This document shows positions 1 through 5,726 of a DNA stretch of 6,040 bases, one piece after another. The position numbers and the translations under genes are program-made. The notes under the pieces were generated by a model, which saw only the letters and a program-made list of their open reading frames with translations, made no database searches and had not been told where the DNA came from. The stretch is from Actinomycetota bacterium (lineage in GTDB: Bacteria > Actinomycetota > Humimicrobiia > Humimicrobiales > Humimicrobiaceae), in assembly GCA_003486795.1 (NCBI GenBank), contig DNFX01000265.1, positions 1-6,040 on the forward strand, read 5' to 3'. How positions within the stretch are numbered: the first letter of the stretch is position 1; each line of letters starts with the position of its first letter.

Positions 1-844
1 TTTTTAAAATATTATTTTCTTTCATCAGTATCGCACTGAAAGCAAGAAAAACATCCCCGTCAAGAATTCTTGTAAACCGGTCGCAGCCGATAACCCTGTC
101 CCCATCACCATCATAAGAAAACCCGATATCTGCTTTGCTTTCTTTTACAAGTTTCTGCAGGATTTCCGGATGAGTGGAGCCACAGTCTTTGTTGATAAGA
201 CCACTTCTGATATCGGTATTAAAACTAATTACATCTGCACCAAACATTGCCAGCACCCTTGGAACTGCAACAGATGTTGCACCATTTGCACAGTCCACGG
301 CTATTTTTAAGCCGTTAAGATCAAATTTAAAATCTTTGGTGATAAATTCTATGTACCTGTCCAGAGCATCAGGGACAGCTTTCTGTCTGCCTATATCAAG
401 ACCTGTTTTTTTTGCATCATCTGCCTGTTCGTTGTTCAGAATAATGTCTTCCAGTTCTTTTTCTTCAGCATCAGTCAGTTTTATTCCTCCCCTTTTGAAA
501 ATCTTTATACCATTATCTTCAAGAGGATTATGTGAGGCTGATATTACAATTGCTCCGTCTGTATCAATTAATCGTGAAAGAATTGCTATTCCCGGAGTGC
601 TCAGAATACCTGCACTTAATACATCGTTTCCTTCAGACATTATCCCGGAACTCAGACCTGCCTCTATAAAATCACATGATGGCCGGGTATCTTTTCCTAT
701 TAATATTTTCGCATGTTTCTTATTGCTGCCAAAAAACCTGGAGATAGCTTTACCTGTTTTTAATACAAATTCAGGAGTAAGATCCGCATTAGCCATACCT
801 CTTATACCATCTGTTCCAAAAAGTTGTCTTGGGTCTATTTCCAT
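1..844 (-). CDS. glmM: Phosphoglucosamine mutase GlmM (3' end cut by window edge)
   Basis: GlmM interconverts glucosamine-6-phosphate and glucosamine-1-phosphate in the cytoplasm, feeding UDP-GlcNAc and so peptidoglycan synthesis. The open reading frame runs off position 1, so only 281 residues are visible of the roughly 445-450 usual for the family. Seen in order: the N-terminal L-F-G-T-D-G-I-R-G signature (residues 8-16), the active-site loop I-S-A-S-H-N-P with the phosphorylated serine at Ser104, and the Mg-binding loop D-G-D-G-D-R at 245-250. The substrate-binding domain 3 and the phosphate-binding C-terminal domain lie outside. The ATG at 844 is preceded by AAGGTGG (849-855) with 4-nt spacing; an in-frame TTG lies immediately before it. 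The gene starts 18 nt after the racemase-like gene, so cotranscription is likely. The ISASHNP loop favours GlmM over generic phosphomannomutase, and the position after rpsI agrees with actinobacterial gene order. Confidence 0.95.
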   Translation of the reverse strand, partial: MEIDPRQLFGTDGIRGMANADLTPEFVLKTGKAISRFFGSNKKHAKILIGKDTRPSCDFIEAGLSSGIMSEGNDVLSAGILSTPGIAILSRLIDTDGAIVISASHNPLEDNGIKIFKRGGIKLTDAEEKELEDIILNNEQADDAKKTGLDIGRQKAVPDALDRYIEFITKDFKFDLNGLKIAVDCANGATSVAVPRVLAMFGADVISFNTDIRSGLINKDCGSTHPEILQKLVKESKADIGFSYDGDGDRVIGCDRFTRILDGDVFLAFSAILMKENNILK

Positions 845-848
845 CAAT

Positions 849-855
849 CCACCTT
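849..855 (-). promoter_or_regulatory. Shine-Dalgarno site of glmM
   Basis: The minus strand reads AAGGTGG, one mismatch from AAGGAGG, 4 nt before the ATG at 844. It lies in the 18-nt gap after the racemase-like gene and supports the ATG rather than a later start. Confidence 0.6.
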
Positions 856-862
856 ACAATAT

Positions 863-1918
863 TTACTTTATATAAAATTTTTTTATAAAAGGCGAAGTCA
901 TTGAAAACATCAGTCCGAAATAATCCAGATTAAAAATTATCCTGTCACCTGTTTTTGGCTCAGGCAGTATTAATCCGTCTGTTTTATTTTTAACAAGCCT
1001 TTCGAGATAGATTTTTTTCAAGCCCAGAATTGTATGATCGCTACTTTGAGCAATTATATCATAATAAGGATTTTGTATTATCAAATGTTTATAGGGGACA
1101 TCCTGTACACCAAGAGCTATAATGATTTTATATACAAAATTATTTTTTCTTTTTGTTTCTATTATTTCTGCTTCAAGTAAAAAAGAATCATCAAAAGCAC
1201 CTTTGATTTTCTCATAAGCTGAAGTTTCATTCCCTATGAATATTGCTTCCCCTATCCTTACTTCAGTAACACCCTCCGGAATTGAACCATCTTCTATGTA
1301 TTTCCATATGCTGCTGTTTCCTCCTGAAATCACAGGAATTACATAGCCGTATTTTAGAGCAATTCTGTTTTTAATTTCTATCAGAGTTTCTATGCTTTTA
1401 ATTCTGGGTCTTCTTTTTGAAATGCACCTTGCATTGGTTGCAAGTCCTTTTATTTTTATTCGCGGATATTTTCTGGATATTTCGTCAAAAAAAGGAATCA
1501 CCTGTTTTGCAGATATCCCTTCTCTTTTATCATCCATCTCTATCATAAGTACGATATTGTGTTTTTTATTTTTTCTTTCGCAGATATCATGTATTGTTTT
1601 TATTACTGAAAGTTCTGTCTGCATTGAAGTATCGCATATTTCCACCATTTTCTCACATTCTGATATCATCGGGGTCCTTAGCAGAATAAGCTCCTGTCCG
1701 TAACCAAAATACTTTCTAAGCTTTATAAGATTGTCCAGCCTGCTGTCACCGAAAATGCTTATGCCTGATTTTCTTAATGTTTTTACAATATCAATATCAG
1801 CTAGAATGCTTTTGGTAACAGCAACGACCGATATACCTTTCAGTGCACACCGGTCGTTTATTAATCTGGCATTATTTGAAATTTTTCTTAAATTTATTTT
1901 TATACAGGGAAAACTCAT
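863..1918 (-). CDS. Alanine/ornithine racemase-family PLP enzyme (Orr-like)
   Basis: This is a fold-type III PLP enzyme of the Alr N-terminal-domain superfamily, closest by eye to clostridial ornithine racemase (Orr) and YhfX-like proteins rather than classical Alr. Visible hallmarks, numbered from the ATG: the presumed Schiff-base lysine in V-A-V-T-K-S (Lys36), D-D-K-R-E-G-I (about 129-135), I-S-G-G-N-S-S (about 197-203), P-E-G-V-T-E-V-R-I-G-E-A (about 214-225), I-A-L-G-V-Q-D-V (about 267-274), S-S-D-H-T-I-L-G (about 292-299) and the C-terminal G-D-R-I-I-F-N-L-D-Y. The length of 351 aa is normal for the family. The ATG at 1918 is preceded directly by an in-frame TTG at 1921; neither has a Shine-Dalgarno site, only a pyrimidine-rich leader. 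The gene sits 19 nt after rpsI and 18 nt before glmM. A role in supplying a D-amino acid (D-Ala, D-Orn or D-Lys) to peptidoglycan is inferred from that position; the substrate cannot be read from sequence. The stretch T-N-A-R-C-I-S-K-R-R-P near 161-171 is unusually basic. Confidence 0.85.
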   Translation of the reverse strand: MSFPCIKINLRKISNNARLINDRCALKGISVVAVTKSILADIDIVKTLRKSGISIFGDSRLDNLIKLRKYFGYGQELILLRTPMISECEKMVEICDTSMQTELSVIKTIHDICERKNKKHNIVLMIEMDDKREGISAKQVIPFFDEISRKYPRIKIKGLATNARCISKRRPRIKSIETLIEIKNRIALKYGYVIPVISGGNSSIWKYIEDGSIPEGVTEVRIGEAIFIGNETSAYEKIKGAFDDSFLLEAEIIETKRKNNFVYKIIIALGVQDVPYKHLIIQNPYYDIIAQSSDHTILGLKKIYLERLVKNKTDGLILPEPKTGDRIIFNLDYFGLMFSMTSPFIKKFYIK

Positions 1919-1937
1919 CAAAAAGAAAAACCAAAAA

Positions 1938-2333
1938 TTATCTCTTTGAGAACTGCGGTCTTTTTCTTGCTTTTTTCAGACCGTATTTCTTTCTTTCTTT
2001 TACTCTTGAATCTCTTGTAAGGAAACCTTCTTTTTTAAGCATAGTCCTGTAATCAGGGTTAACTTCAAGCAAGGCTTTAGATATGCCGTGTCTTAAAGCC
2101 TCTGCCTGACCTGAAACTCCGCCACCCATTATTGTTGCAACTATATCATATGAACTCATTGTTCCTGTAATATTAAGTGGTTCATTTATCATAGTTACCA
2201 GGGTATCTCTGGGAAAATATTCCTTATAATCTTTTTCATTTACCGTGATTTTACCAGCTCCTGGTTTAAGCCATACTTTCGCTATCGACTCTTTTCTTTT
2301 ACCAGTTGCATAATAGCTTAATTCTTGCGCCAA
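1938..2333 (-). CDS. rpsI: 30S ribosomal protein S9
   Basis: S9 is a small-subunit head protein whose C-terminal tail reaches the P-site tRNA. The 131-aa product is full length. It shows G-K-R-K at 11-14, the conserved G-G-G-V-S-G-Q-A-E-A-L-R-H-G-I segment at 70-84, D-S-R-x-x-E-R-K-K-Y-G near 108-118, and the canonical S-K-R terminus. The start is a TTG at 2333: AAGGAGA lies 5 nt upstream, the N-terminus aligns with the usual S9 start just before the Y-Y-A-T-G-K-R-K motif, and no ATG lies nearby. The gene follows rplM after 56 nt, the near-universal L13-S9 pairing, and is followed 19 nt later by the racemase-like gene, whose leader begins at the rpsI stop codon. Confidence 0.97.
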   Translation of the reverse strand: MAQELSYYATGKRKESIAKVWLKPGAGKITVNEKDYKEYFPRDTLVTMINEPLNITGTMSSYDIVATIMGGGVSGQAEALRHGISKALLEVNPDYRTMLKKEGFLTRDSRVKERKKYGLKKARKRPQFSKR

Positions 2334-2338
2334 CTTTA

Positions 2339-2345
2339 TCTCCTT
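2339..2345 (-). promoter_or_regulatory. Shine-Dalgarno site deciding the TTG start of rpsI
   Basis: The minus strand reads AAGGAGA, ending 5 nt before the TTG at 2333. There is no ATG near this position, so this site is the main support for a TTG initiation codon in rpsI. Confidence 0.75.
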
Positions 2346-2348
2346 TTA

Positions 2349-2369
2349 AACATTTAAAGTCAAAATGTT
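2349..2369 (-). other. Small inverted repeat (7-bp arms) next to the rpsI ribosome binding site
   Basis: AACATTT (2349-2355) and AAATGTT (2363-2369) are perfect inverted arms separated by 7 nt, ending 3 nt before the rpsI Shine-Dalgarno site in the 56-nt rplM-rpsI gap. The arms contain a single G:C pair each, so the RNA hairpin would be weak. There is no trailing U-run on the minus strand, so it is not an intrinsic terminator. A role in rpsI translation is possible but unproven, and AT-rich DNA yields such arms by chance. Confidence 0.35.
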
Positions 2370-2389
2370 AATTTTGTTCTTTTACGTTT

Positions 2390-2833
2390 TTAAATTTCCA
2401 GTACTTCAGGTTTCTGAGCTTTATGAGGATGAACGCCACCTGAATAAACTTTAAGTTTTCTTAAAAGTTTTTTGCCCAGTGTATTATGGGGCAGCATGCC
2501 TTTTACAGCTTTTCTGATTATAAAATCAGGCGAGCTTTTCATAAGTTTTCCAAGATTTGTTACTTTTAAATTACCGATATAACCGGAGTGTCTGTAATAC
2601 ATCTTCTGATCCATTTTCTTTCCGGTTACTTCAATTTTGTCTGCATTGATTACAATAACAAAATCCCCGCAATCAACATGTGGGGTAAAAACTGTTTTAT
2701 TTTTTCCTCTTAAAATCTTTGCAATCTCAGTGGAAAGCCTGCCAAGTGTTTTTCCTTCTGCGTTGACTAAATACCACTTTTTTTCAATATCTTTTTCTTT
2801 TGCACTAAAAGTTTTTGTGCCTACAGTTACCAT
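2390..2833 (-). CDS. rplM: 50S ribosomal protein L13
   Basis: L13 is an early-assembling large-subunit protein that binds 23S rRNA. The 147-aa product matches the usual 142-147 aa. Conserved stretches are visible: K-W-Y-L-V-N-A at 19-25, L-G-R-L-S at 30-34, L-R-G-K-N-K at 41-46, [14 protein letters not shown] at 51-64, Y-Y-R-H-S-G-Y at 79-85, [10 protein letters not shown] at 111-120, and the L-K-V-Y-S-G-x-x-H-P-H-x-A-Q end. The ATG at 2833 has GGAGG (2838-2842) 4 nt upstream. The gene begins 16 nt after the truA stop, leaving no room for a structured L13 leader of the type known upstream of rplM in some Firmicutes. It precedes rpsI in the standard L13-S9 pair. Confidence 0.97.
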   Translation of the reverse strand: MVTVGTKTFSAKEKDIEKKWYLVNAEGKTLGRLSTEIAKILRGKNKTVFTPHVDCGDFVIVINADKIEVTGKKMDQKMYYRHSGYIGNLKVTNLGKLMKSSPDFIIRKAVKGMLPHNTLGKKLLRKLKVYSGGVHPHKAQKPEVLEI

Positions 2834-2837
2834 TTAT

Positions 2838-2842
2838 CCTCC
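2838..2842 (-). promoter_or_regulatory. Shine-Dalgarno site of rplM
   Basis: The minus strand carries GGAGG in the 16-nt gap between truA and rplM, 4 nt before the ATG at 2833. The spacing is on the short side but the core is perfect, and it fixes the start of L13. Confidence 0.7.
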
Positions 2843-2849
2843 AATCAAG

Positions 2850-3620
2850 TTAAAAAACCTTATATCCGACTTTTGATAAAAATAACCCTTTTGCATCTAC
2901 CATACTGCCGGAATAGTTAATATCCTTATCTAAAAATCCAAGTTCAATATCAGATATATTTCTTGTCCCGCTACCTGTTTCAGTTATTATACCTACTATT
3001 ATCCTTGCCATATTATATAAAAAAGCATTTGCTCTTATTCTGAAAATTATCATATTTTTCTGATGGTAATTATCAGTTCTGGTAATTTCCATTTCCAGAA
3101 CTTCCCTTATTTTGCTTTTATTTGAATCACCCGGACTGCAAAAAGCCCTGAAATCATGTCTGCCCAGAAAATACGTGACTGCTTTCTGCATAATTTCCAT
3201 ATCAAGCTCCCTGCATAACAGGAGGCTGTATTTTTTCAAAAAAACGTTCTGATAAGAATCATTTATTATATAATAATTATACTCTCTCCACAGAGCACTT
3301 CGTCTTGCGTCAAAATCAGATTCCACAAAATCCAGGTTCTTAACAGAAATATCATCTGCAAGAAGCGAGTTAAGCGACCATTTCAGTCTTGAGAGTTCAA
3401 ATAACTTATGACTTTTAAAATTAATTACCTGTCCGGTTGAATGTACACCTGCATCTGTTCTTCCGGAATAAGAAATATTTATTTTCTCATTATTAAAAAT
3501 CTTTTTTAGGACATCAGTTAATTCACCCTGGACAGTCCTTAATCCCCCCGGCTGACTCTGAAAACCAAAAAAATCAGTTCCATCGTATTCAATAACAGCC
3601 TTGTAGTTATAAAGATCCAT
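2850..3620 (-). CDS. truA: tRNA pseudouridine(38-40) synthase TruA
   Basis: TruA isomerises uridines at positions 38-40 of the tRNA anticodon stem-loop to pseudouridine in the cytoplasm. The 256-aa product has normal length. The catalytic aspartate is Asp56 in Y-S-G-R-T-D-A-G-V-H-S-T-G-Q-V (51-65). The N-terminus I-E-Y-D-G-T-D-F-F-G-F-Q-x-Q (10-23) and the C-terminal half (G-R-H-D-F-R-A-F-C, then R-A-N-A-F-L-Y-N-M-A-R-I-I-V-G, ending A-K-G-L-F-L-S-K-V-G-Y) are typical of the family. The ATG at 3620 fits the family N-terminus. It lacks a clear Shine-Dalgarno core; the 30 nt between the rplQ stop and the start are AT-rich, with only a distant GCTGG. The gene sits between rplQ and rplM, as in many Gram-positive lineages but without the ecfA/ecfT genes that separate rplQ and truA in Bacillus. 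Confidence 0.97.
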   Translation of the reverse strand: MDLYNYKAVIEYDGTDFFGFQSQPGGLRTVQGELTDVLKKIFNNEKINISYSGRTDAGVHSTGQVINFKSHKLFELSRLKWSLNSLLADDISVKNLDFVESDFDARRSALWREYNYYIINDSYQNVFLKKYSLLLCRELDMEIMQKAVTYFLGRHDFRAFCSPGDSNKSKIREVLEMEITRTDNYHQKNMIIFRIRANAFLYNMARIIVGIITETGSGTRNISDIELGFLDKDINYSGSMVDAKGLFLSKVGYKVF

Positions 3621-3650
3621 TATTTATTTAATTGTAAAACCAGCAAAAAT

Positions 3651-4004
3651 TTATTTTAAAAGCTCGACAAGGACAATTTCCGCCCCGTCACCTATCCTGT
3701 TTTTAAGCTTGACAATTCTAGTAAATCCACTGGAACGTGCATACGTGGCAGGTGCTATTTCATTGAAAAGCTTCTGCACTGTTTTATAATTACCCAACAG
3801 CTGCAGGCATCGTCTCCTTGAAGCCAGATCTCCTTTTTTGGAAATAGTAATTATTCTATCAACAAACATTCTTAAGAATTTTGCTTTGGCTGTTGTTGTC
3901 TCAATTTTACCATTTTCTATAAGAGAAATAGCCAGGTTTTTTATTATGGCTTTCTGATGCGTACCGCTTCCACCTAATCTTCTTCCTTTTTTTGGCTGAA
4001 CCAT
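3651..4004 (-). CDS. rplQ: 50S ribosomal protein L17
   Basis: L17 is a large-subunit protein near the exit tunnel. The 117-aa product is full length, with L-G-G-S-G-T-H-Q-K-A at 10-19, I-E-T-T-T-A-K-A-K-F-L-R at 34-45, K-K-G-D-L-A-S-R-R at 56-64, and the F-T-R-I-V-K-L-K-N-R-I-G-D-G-A-E end. The N-terminus P-K-K-G-R-R-L-G-G resembles actinobacterial L17 (P-x-K-G-P-R-L-G-G) more than the Firmicutes form (R-K-L-G-R-T), one of the better lineage clues here. The ATG at 4004 has GGGAG (4014-4018) 9 nt upstream, in the 18-nt gap after rpoA. The rpoA-rplQ pair is near-universal in bacteria. Confidence 0.97.
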   Translation of the reverse strand: MVQPKKGRRLGGSGTHQKAIIKNLAISLIENGKIETTTAKAKFLRMFVDRIITISKKGDLASRRRCLQLLGNYKTVQKLFNEIAPATYARSSGFTRIVKLKNRIGDGAEIVLVELLK

Positions 4005-4013
4005 ATCTAAAAT

Positions 4014-4018
4014 CTCCC
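4014..4018 (-). promoter_or_regulatory. Shine-Dalgarno site of rplQ
   Basis: GGGAG on the minus strand lies 9 nt before the ATG at 4004, inside the 18-nt rpoA-rplQ gap. It is a partial match to the consensus with acceptable spacing. Confidence 0.5.
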
Positions 4019-4022
4019 AATT

Positions 4023-4958
4023 CTACTTTTTCTTAAATGAAAGTCCTAATTCTTTTATTTTATTTTTAACTTCCTGGATAGACTTCTGTCCGAAATTCCT
4101 TATATCAAGCAACTCATCTTCAGAATACTGAAGAAGCTTTTCAACAGAATCTATGCCCGCTCGCTTAAGACAATTATTTGACCTTACAGATAACTCGAGA
4201 TCATCGATAGACGGATATTGAGTTTTCTTTGGTTTTTGTTTTGTTTCTTCAAAAACAGGATCATCATTTTTAATCTTTTCAGTCAGATCTATCATGAGGG
4301 TCATGTGGTCATTTATTATTTTGGCAGCCTGGCTTAAAGCCTCATCTGGTTTTATGCTGCCGTTTGTTTTTATGGTCATTGTAAGCTTGTCAAAGTCAGT
4401 TATCTGCCCTACTCTGGTATCTTCCACCTTAAACATCATTCTTTTAATCGGTGAAAAAACAGTATCTATGGGAATTACCCCAAGAGGGTCATTCTGTGAA
4501 ATATTTTCATCAGCATTTCTGTATCCTTTTCCTCTTTCTACAAACATCTCAACTTTCAGTTTGGCATTTTTGGAAAGAGTGCCAAGATAACAATCCTTGT
4601 TTATAACTTCGATTTCCGCCGGCAGTATTATATCAGCCGCAGTTACTATTCCAGGACCTGACCTGTCTATTTTTACCATAACCTGATCAGAGATTTCCAT
4701 CTTGAAAACTACCTGCCTCAAATTACCGACAAATTCAATAATATCTTCTTTTAAACCTTCCAGAACAGTAAATTCATGCTGCACGTCTTCGATCCTTATT
4801 TTTGTAATGCCTACACCCTCAATAGAAGACAGCAGGACTCTTCTAATGGAGTTACCAAGAGTATGTCCATAACCTCTTTCAAGCGGTTCAAGAACAAACT
4901 CTCCCTCAAAATCATTACTTGATTTAATACTTATACTTGGTTTATGCATCTTTAACAA
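4023..4958 (-). CDS. rpoA: DNA-directed RNA polymerase subunit alpha
   Basis: Alpha dimerises to nucleate RNA polymerase assembly and contacts promoter UP elements and activators. The 311-aa product has an N-terminal domain (about 1-230; F-V-L-E-P-L-E-R-G-Y-G-H-T-L-G-N-S-I-R-R at 21-40), a charged linker (about 231-250) and a C-terminal helix-hairpin-helix domain (about 251-311). Aligned by eye with the E. coli C-terminal domain, the UP-element contacts are all present: Arg259, Asn262, Cys263, Lys265, Gly290, Lys292, Ser293 and Glu296. R-N-F-G at 287-290 is the form common in Actinobacteria and Chloroflexi. The start is taken as TTG at 4958, because AGGAGG (4969-4974) lies 10 nt upstream of it; the in-frame ATG at 4949 would be 19 nt away. 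A TAA lies in frame three codons before the TTG, so no earlier start exists. The gene follows rpsD after a 103-nt gap, and rplQ starts 18 nt after its stop. Confidence 0.97.
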   Translation of the reverse strand: MLKMHKPSISIKSSNDFEGEFVLEPLERGYGHTLGNSIRRVLLSSIEGVGITKIRIEDVQHEFTVLEGLKEDIIEFVGNLRQVVFKMEISDQVMVKIDRSGPGIVTAADIILPAEIEVINKDCYLGTLSKNAKLKVEMFVERGKGYRNADENISQNDPLGVIPIDTVFSPIKRMMFKVEDTRVGQITDFDKLTMTIKTNGSIKPDEALSQAAKIINDHMTLMIDLTEKIKNDDPVFEETKQKPKKTQYPSIDDLELSVRSNNCLKRAGIDSVEKLLQYSEDELLDIRNFGQKSIQEVKNKIKELGLSFKKK

Positions 4959-4968
4959 TTTATCTTAA

Positions 4969-4974
4969 CCTCCT
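4969..4974 (-). promoter_or_regulatory. Shine-Dalgarno site deciding the TTG start of rpoA
   Basis: A perfect AGGAGG on the minus strand lies 10 nt from the TTG at 4958 but 19 nt from the ATG at 4949. The spacing favours TTG, which would add three residues to RpoA. Confidence 0.7.
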
Positions 4975-4996
4975 AAAAAATAAGAGAGACTAATTA

Positions 4997-5020
4997 ATCA
5001 TAACTTTATATTTATAAAGT
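4997..5020 (-). promoter_or_regulatory. Palindrome and possible -10 element in the rpsD-rpoA spacer
   Basis: The 103-nt spacer (4959-5061) is the longest in the window. It contains ACTTTATA (5003-5010) and TATAAAGT (5013-5020), perfect inverted arms around 2 nt. Immediately downstream in the minus direction is TATGAT (5002 to 4997), one mismatch from the TATAAT -10 consensus and about 40 nt upstream of the TTG of rpoA. A TTTACT lies about 15 nt before it, which is a weak -35 at short spacing. This could be an internal promoter for rpoA-rplQ and downstream genes, or an operator-like palindrome. In DNA this AT-rich, chance is a serious alternative. No U-run follows the palindrome, so it is not a terminator. 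Confidence 0.25.
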
Positions 5021-5061
5021 AAAAAAAATAAATCAGCTCTAAAAAAATTACAAAATAATTA

Positions 5062-5688
5062 TTATTTAGAATAGAGCTCGACTATCATCTGCTCATTGAC
5101 AGGAGCTTTGATATCAGCTCTTTCAGGAATTCTTATTACTTTTCCTGTCAAAGATTTGAAGTCAACTTCCAGCCATTCAGGAATAGAAATACTTCCCGCA
5201 GTCTCCTTAGCTTCAAGTATCGGCTGCATTTCTTTGCTTTTCTCAGCTATGGTAATTTCATCACCCGGCTTAACCTGATATGAAGGTATATCCACCTTTC
5301 TGGAATTAACTTTTACATGTCCATGAGAAATCAGCTGACGTGCCTGTGCTCTTGAAACAGCAAAACCCATCTGGTAGATAACATTATCAAGTCTTGTTTC
5401 AAGCAGCTGCAGAAGAATCTCGCCTGTTATGCCTTTTTTTCTTGTAGCTTTTATATAATAATTTAAAAATTGTGCTTCCAGCACGCCATAATATCTTTTT
5501 GTTTTTTGTTTTTCTCTTAACTGAGTATAGTATTCAGACTCCACAAGTCTCATTTTTGCTTTCTGTCCGGGAACATACGGTTTTTTTACAACTGAACATT
5601 TGTCTGAAAAGCATCTAAGCCCTTTCAGAAAGAGTTTTTCTTTTTCTCTTCTGCATAATTTGCAGACGGAATCTTTTAATCTCGCCAT
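5062..5688 (-). CDS. rpsD: 30S ribosomal protein S4 (zinc-binding form)
   Basis: S4 is a primary 16S rRNA-binding protein that starts assembly of the small-subunit body; in some bacteria it also represses its own operon and aids rRNA antitermination. The 208-aa product is full length. Four cysteines at 9, 12, 26 and 31 have the spacing of the Zn-binding (C+) S4 form, as in Thermus. The S4 RNA-binding domain spans about 98-160 (E-T-R-L-D-N-V at 97-103; V-S-R-A-Q-A-R-Q-L-I-S-H-G-H-V at 111-125). The C-terminus N-E-Q-M-I-V-E-L-Y-S-K is canonical. The ATG at 5688 has AAGGAG (5698-5703) 9 nt upstream, in the 38-nt gap after rpsK. The rpsK-rpsD-rpoA order occurs in Actinobacteria, Clostridia and proteobacteria; in Bacillus rpsD lies elsewhere. 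Confidence 0.97.
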   Translation of the reverse strand: MARLKDSVCKLCRREKEKLFLKGLRCFSDKCSVVKKPYVPGQKAKMRLVESEYYTQLREKQKTKRYYGVLEAQFLNYYIKATRKKGITGEILLQLLETRLDNVIYQMGFAVSRAQARQLISHGHVKVNSRKVDIPSYQVKPGDEITIAEKSKEMQPILEAKETAGSISIPEWLEVDFKSLTGKVIRIPERADIKAPVNEQMIVELYSK

Positions 5689-5697
5689 TTATAATAA

Positions 5698-5703
5698 CTC
5701 CTT
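5698..5703 (-). promoter_or_regulatory. Shine-Dalgarno site of rpsD
   Basis: AAGGAG on the minus strand lies 9 nt before the ATG at 5688, within the 38-nt rpsK-rpsD gap, and supports that start. Confidence 0.65.
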
Positions 5704-5726
5704 ATCAAAATTTATCATCTTAAAAA

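Noticed and set aside
174..875. A 233-codon plus-strand open frame opposite glmM
   Set aside because: It lies antisense to an unmistakable glmM frame carrying the active-site and metal-binding motifs. Its product is low-complexity, Ser/Ile/Leu-rich and matches no family I know. It is a shadow of the real gene.
871..887. Perfect inverted repeat TATAAAA-ttt-TTTTATA near the end of the racemase-like gene, considered as a terminator or operator
   Set aside because: It consists only of A/T pairs with a 3-nt loop, lies inside the coding region, and has no following U-run in the transcription direction. Chance is the simplest explanation in this AT-rich DNA.
1392..2052. Three short plus-strand open frames opposite the racemase-like gene and rpsI
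   Set aside because: They are antisense to conserved coding sequence, have hydrophobic or Ser-rich compositions typical of reverse-frame reads, overlap each other in different frames, and have no recognisable domain.
2334..2365. TTGACT on the minus strand in the rplM-rpsI gap, considered as a -35 box for a rpsI promoter
   Set aside because: At 17-nt spacing the only -10 candidate is GATAAA, which overlaps the ribosome binding site, so transcription would begin inside the coding region.
2637..2876. A plus-strand open frame opposite the start of rplM
   Set aside because: It is antisense to L13 and the truA-rplM junction and has no family resemblance.
4294..4590. A plus-strand open frame opposite rpoA with a membrane-protein-like composition
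   Set aside because: The hydrophobic look comes from reading rpoA codons backwards. The minus strand encodes the alpha N-terminal domain without interruption.
5054..5063. AATAATTATT palindrome just after the rpsD stop, considered as a terminator
   Set aside because: It is a simple A/T palindrome with no GC stem and cannot form a stable terminator hairpin.
5096..5278. A 60-codon plus-strand open frame opposite rpsD
   Set aside because: It is antisense to the C-terminal part of S4, which is fully conserved.
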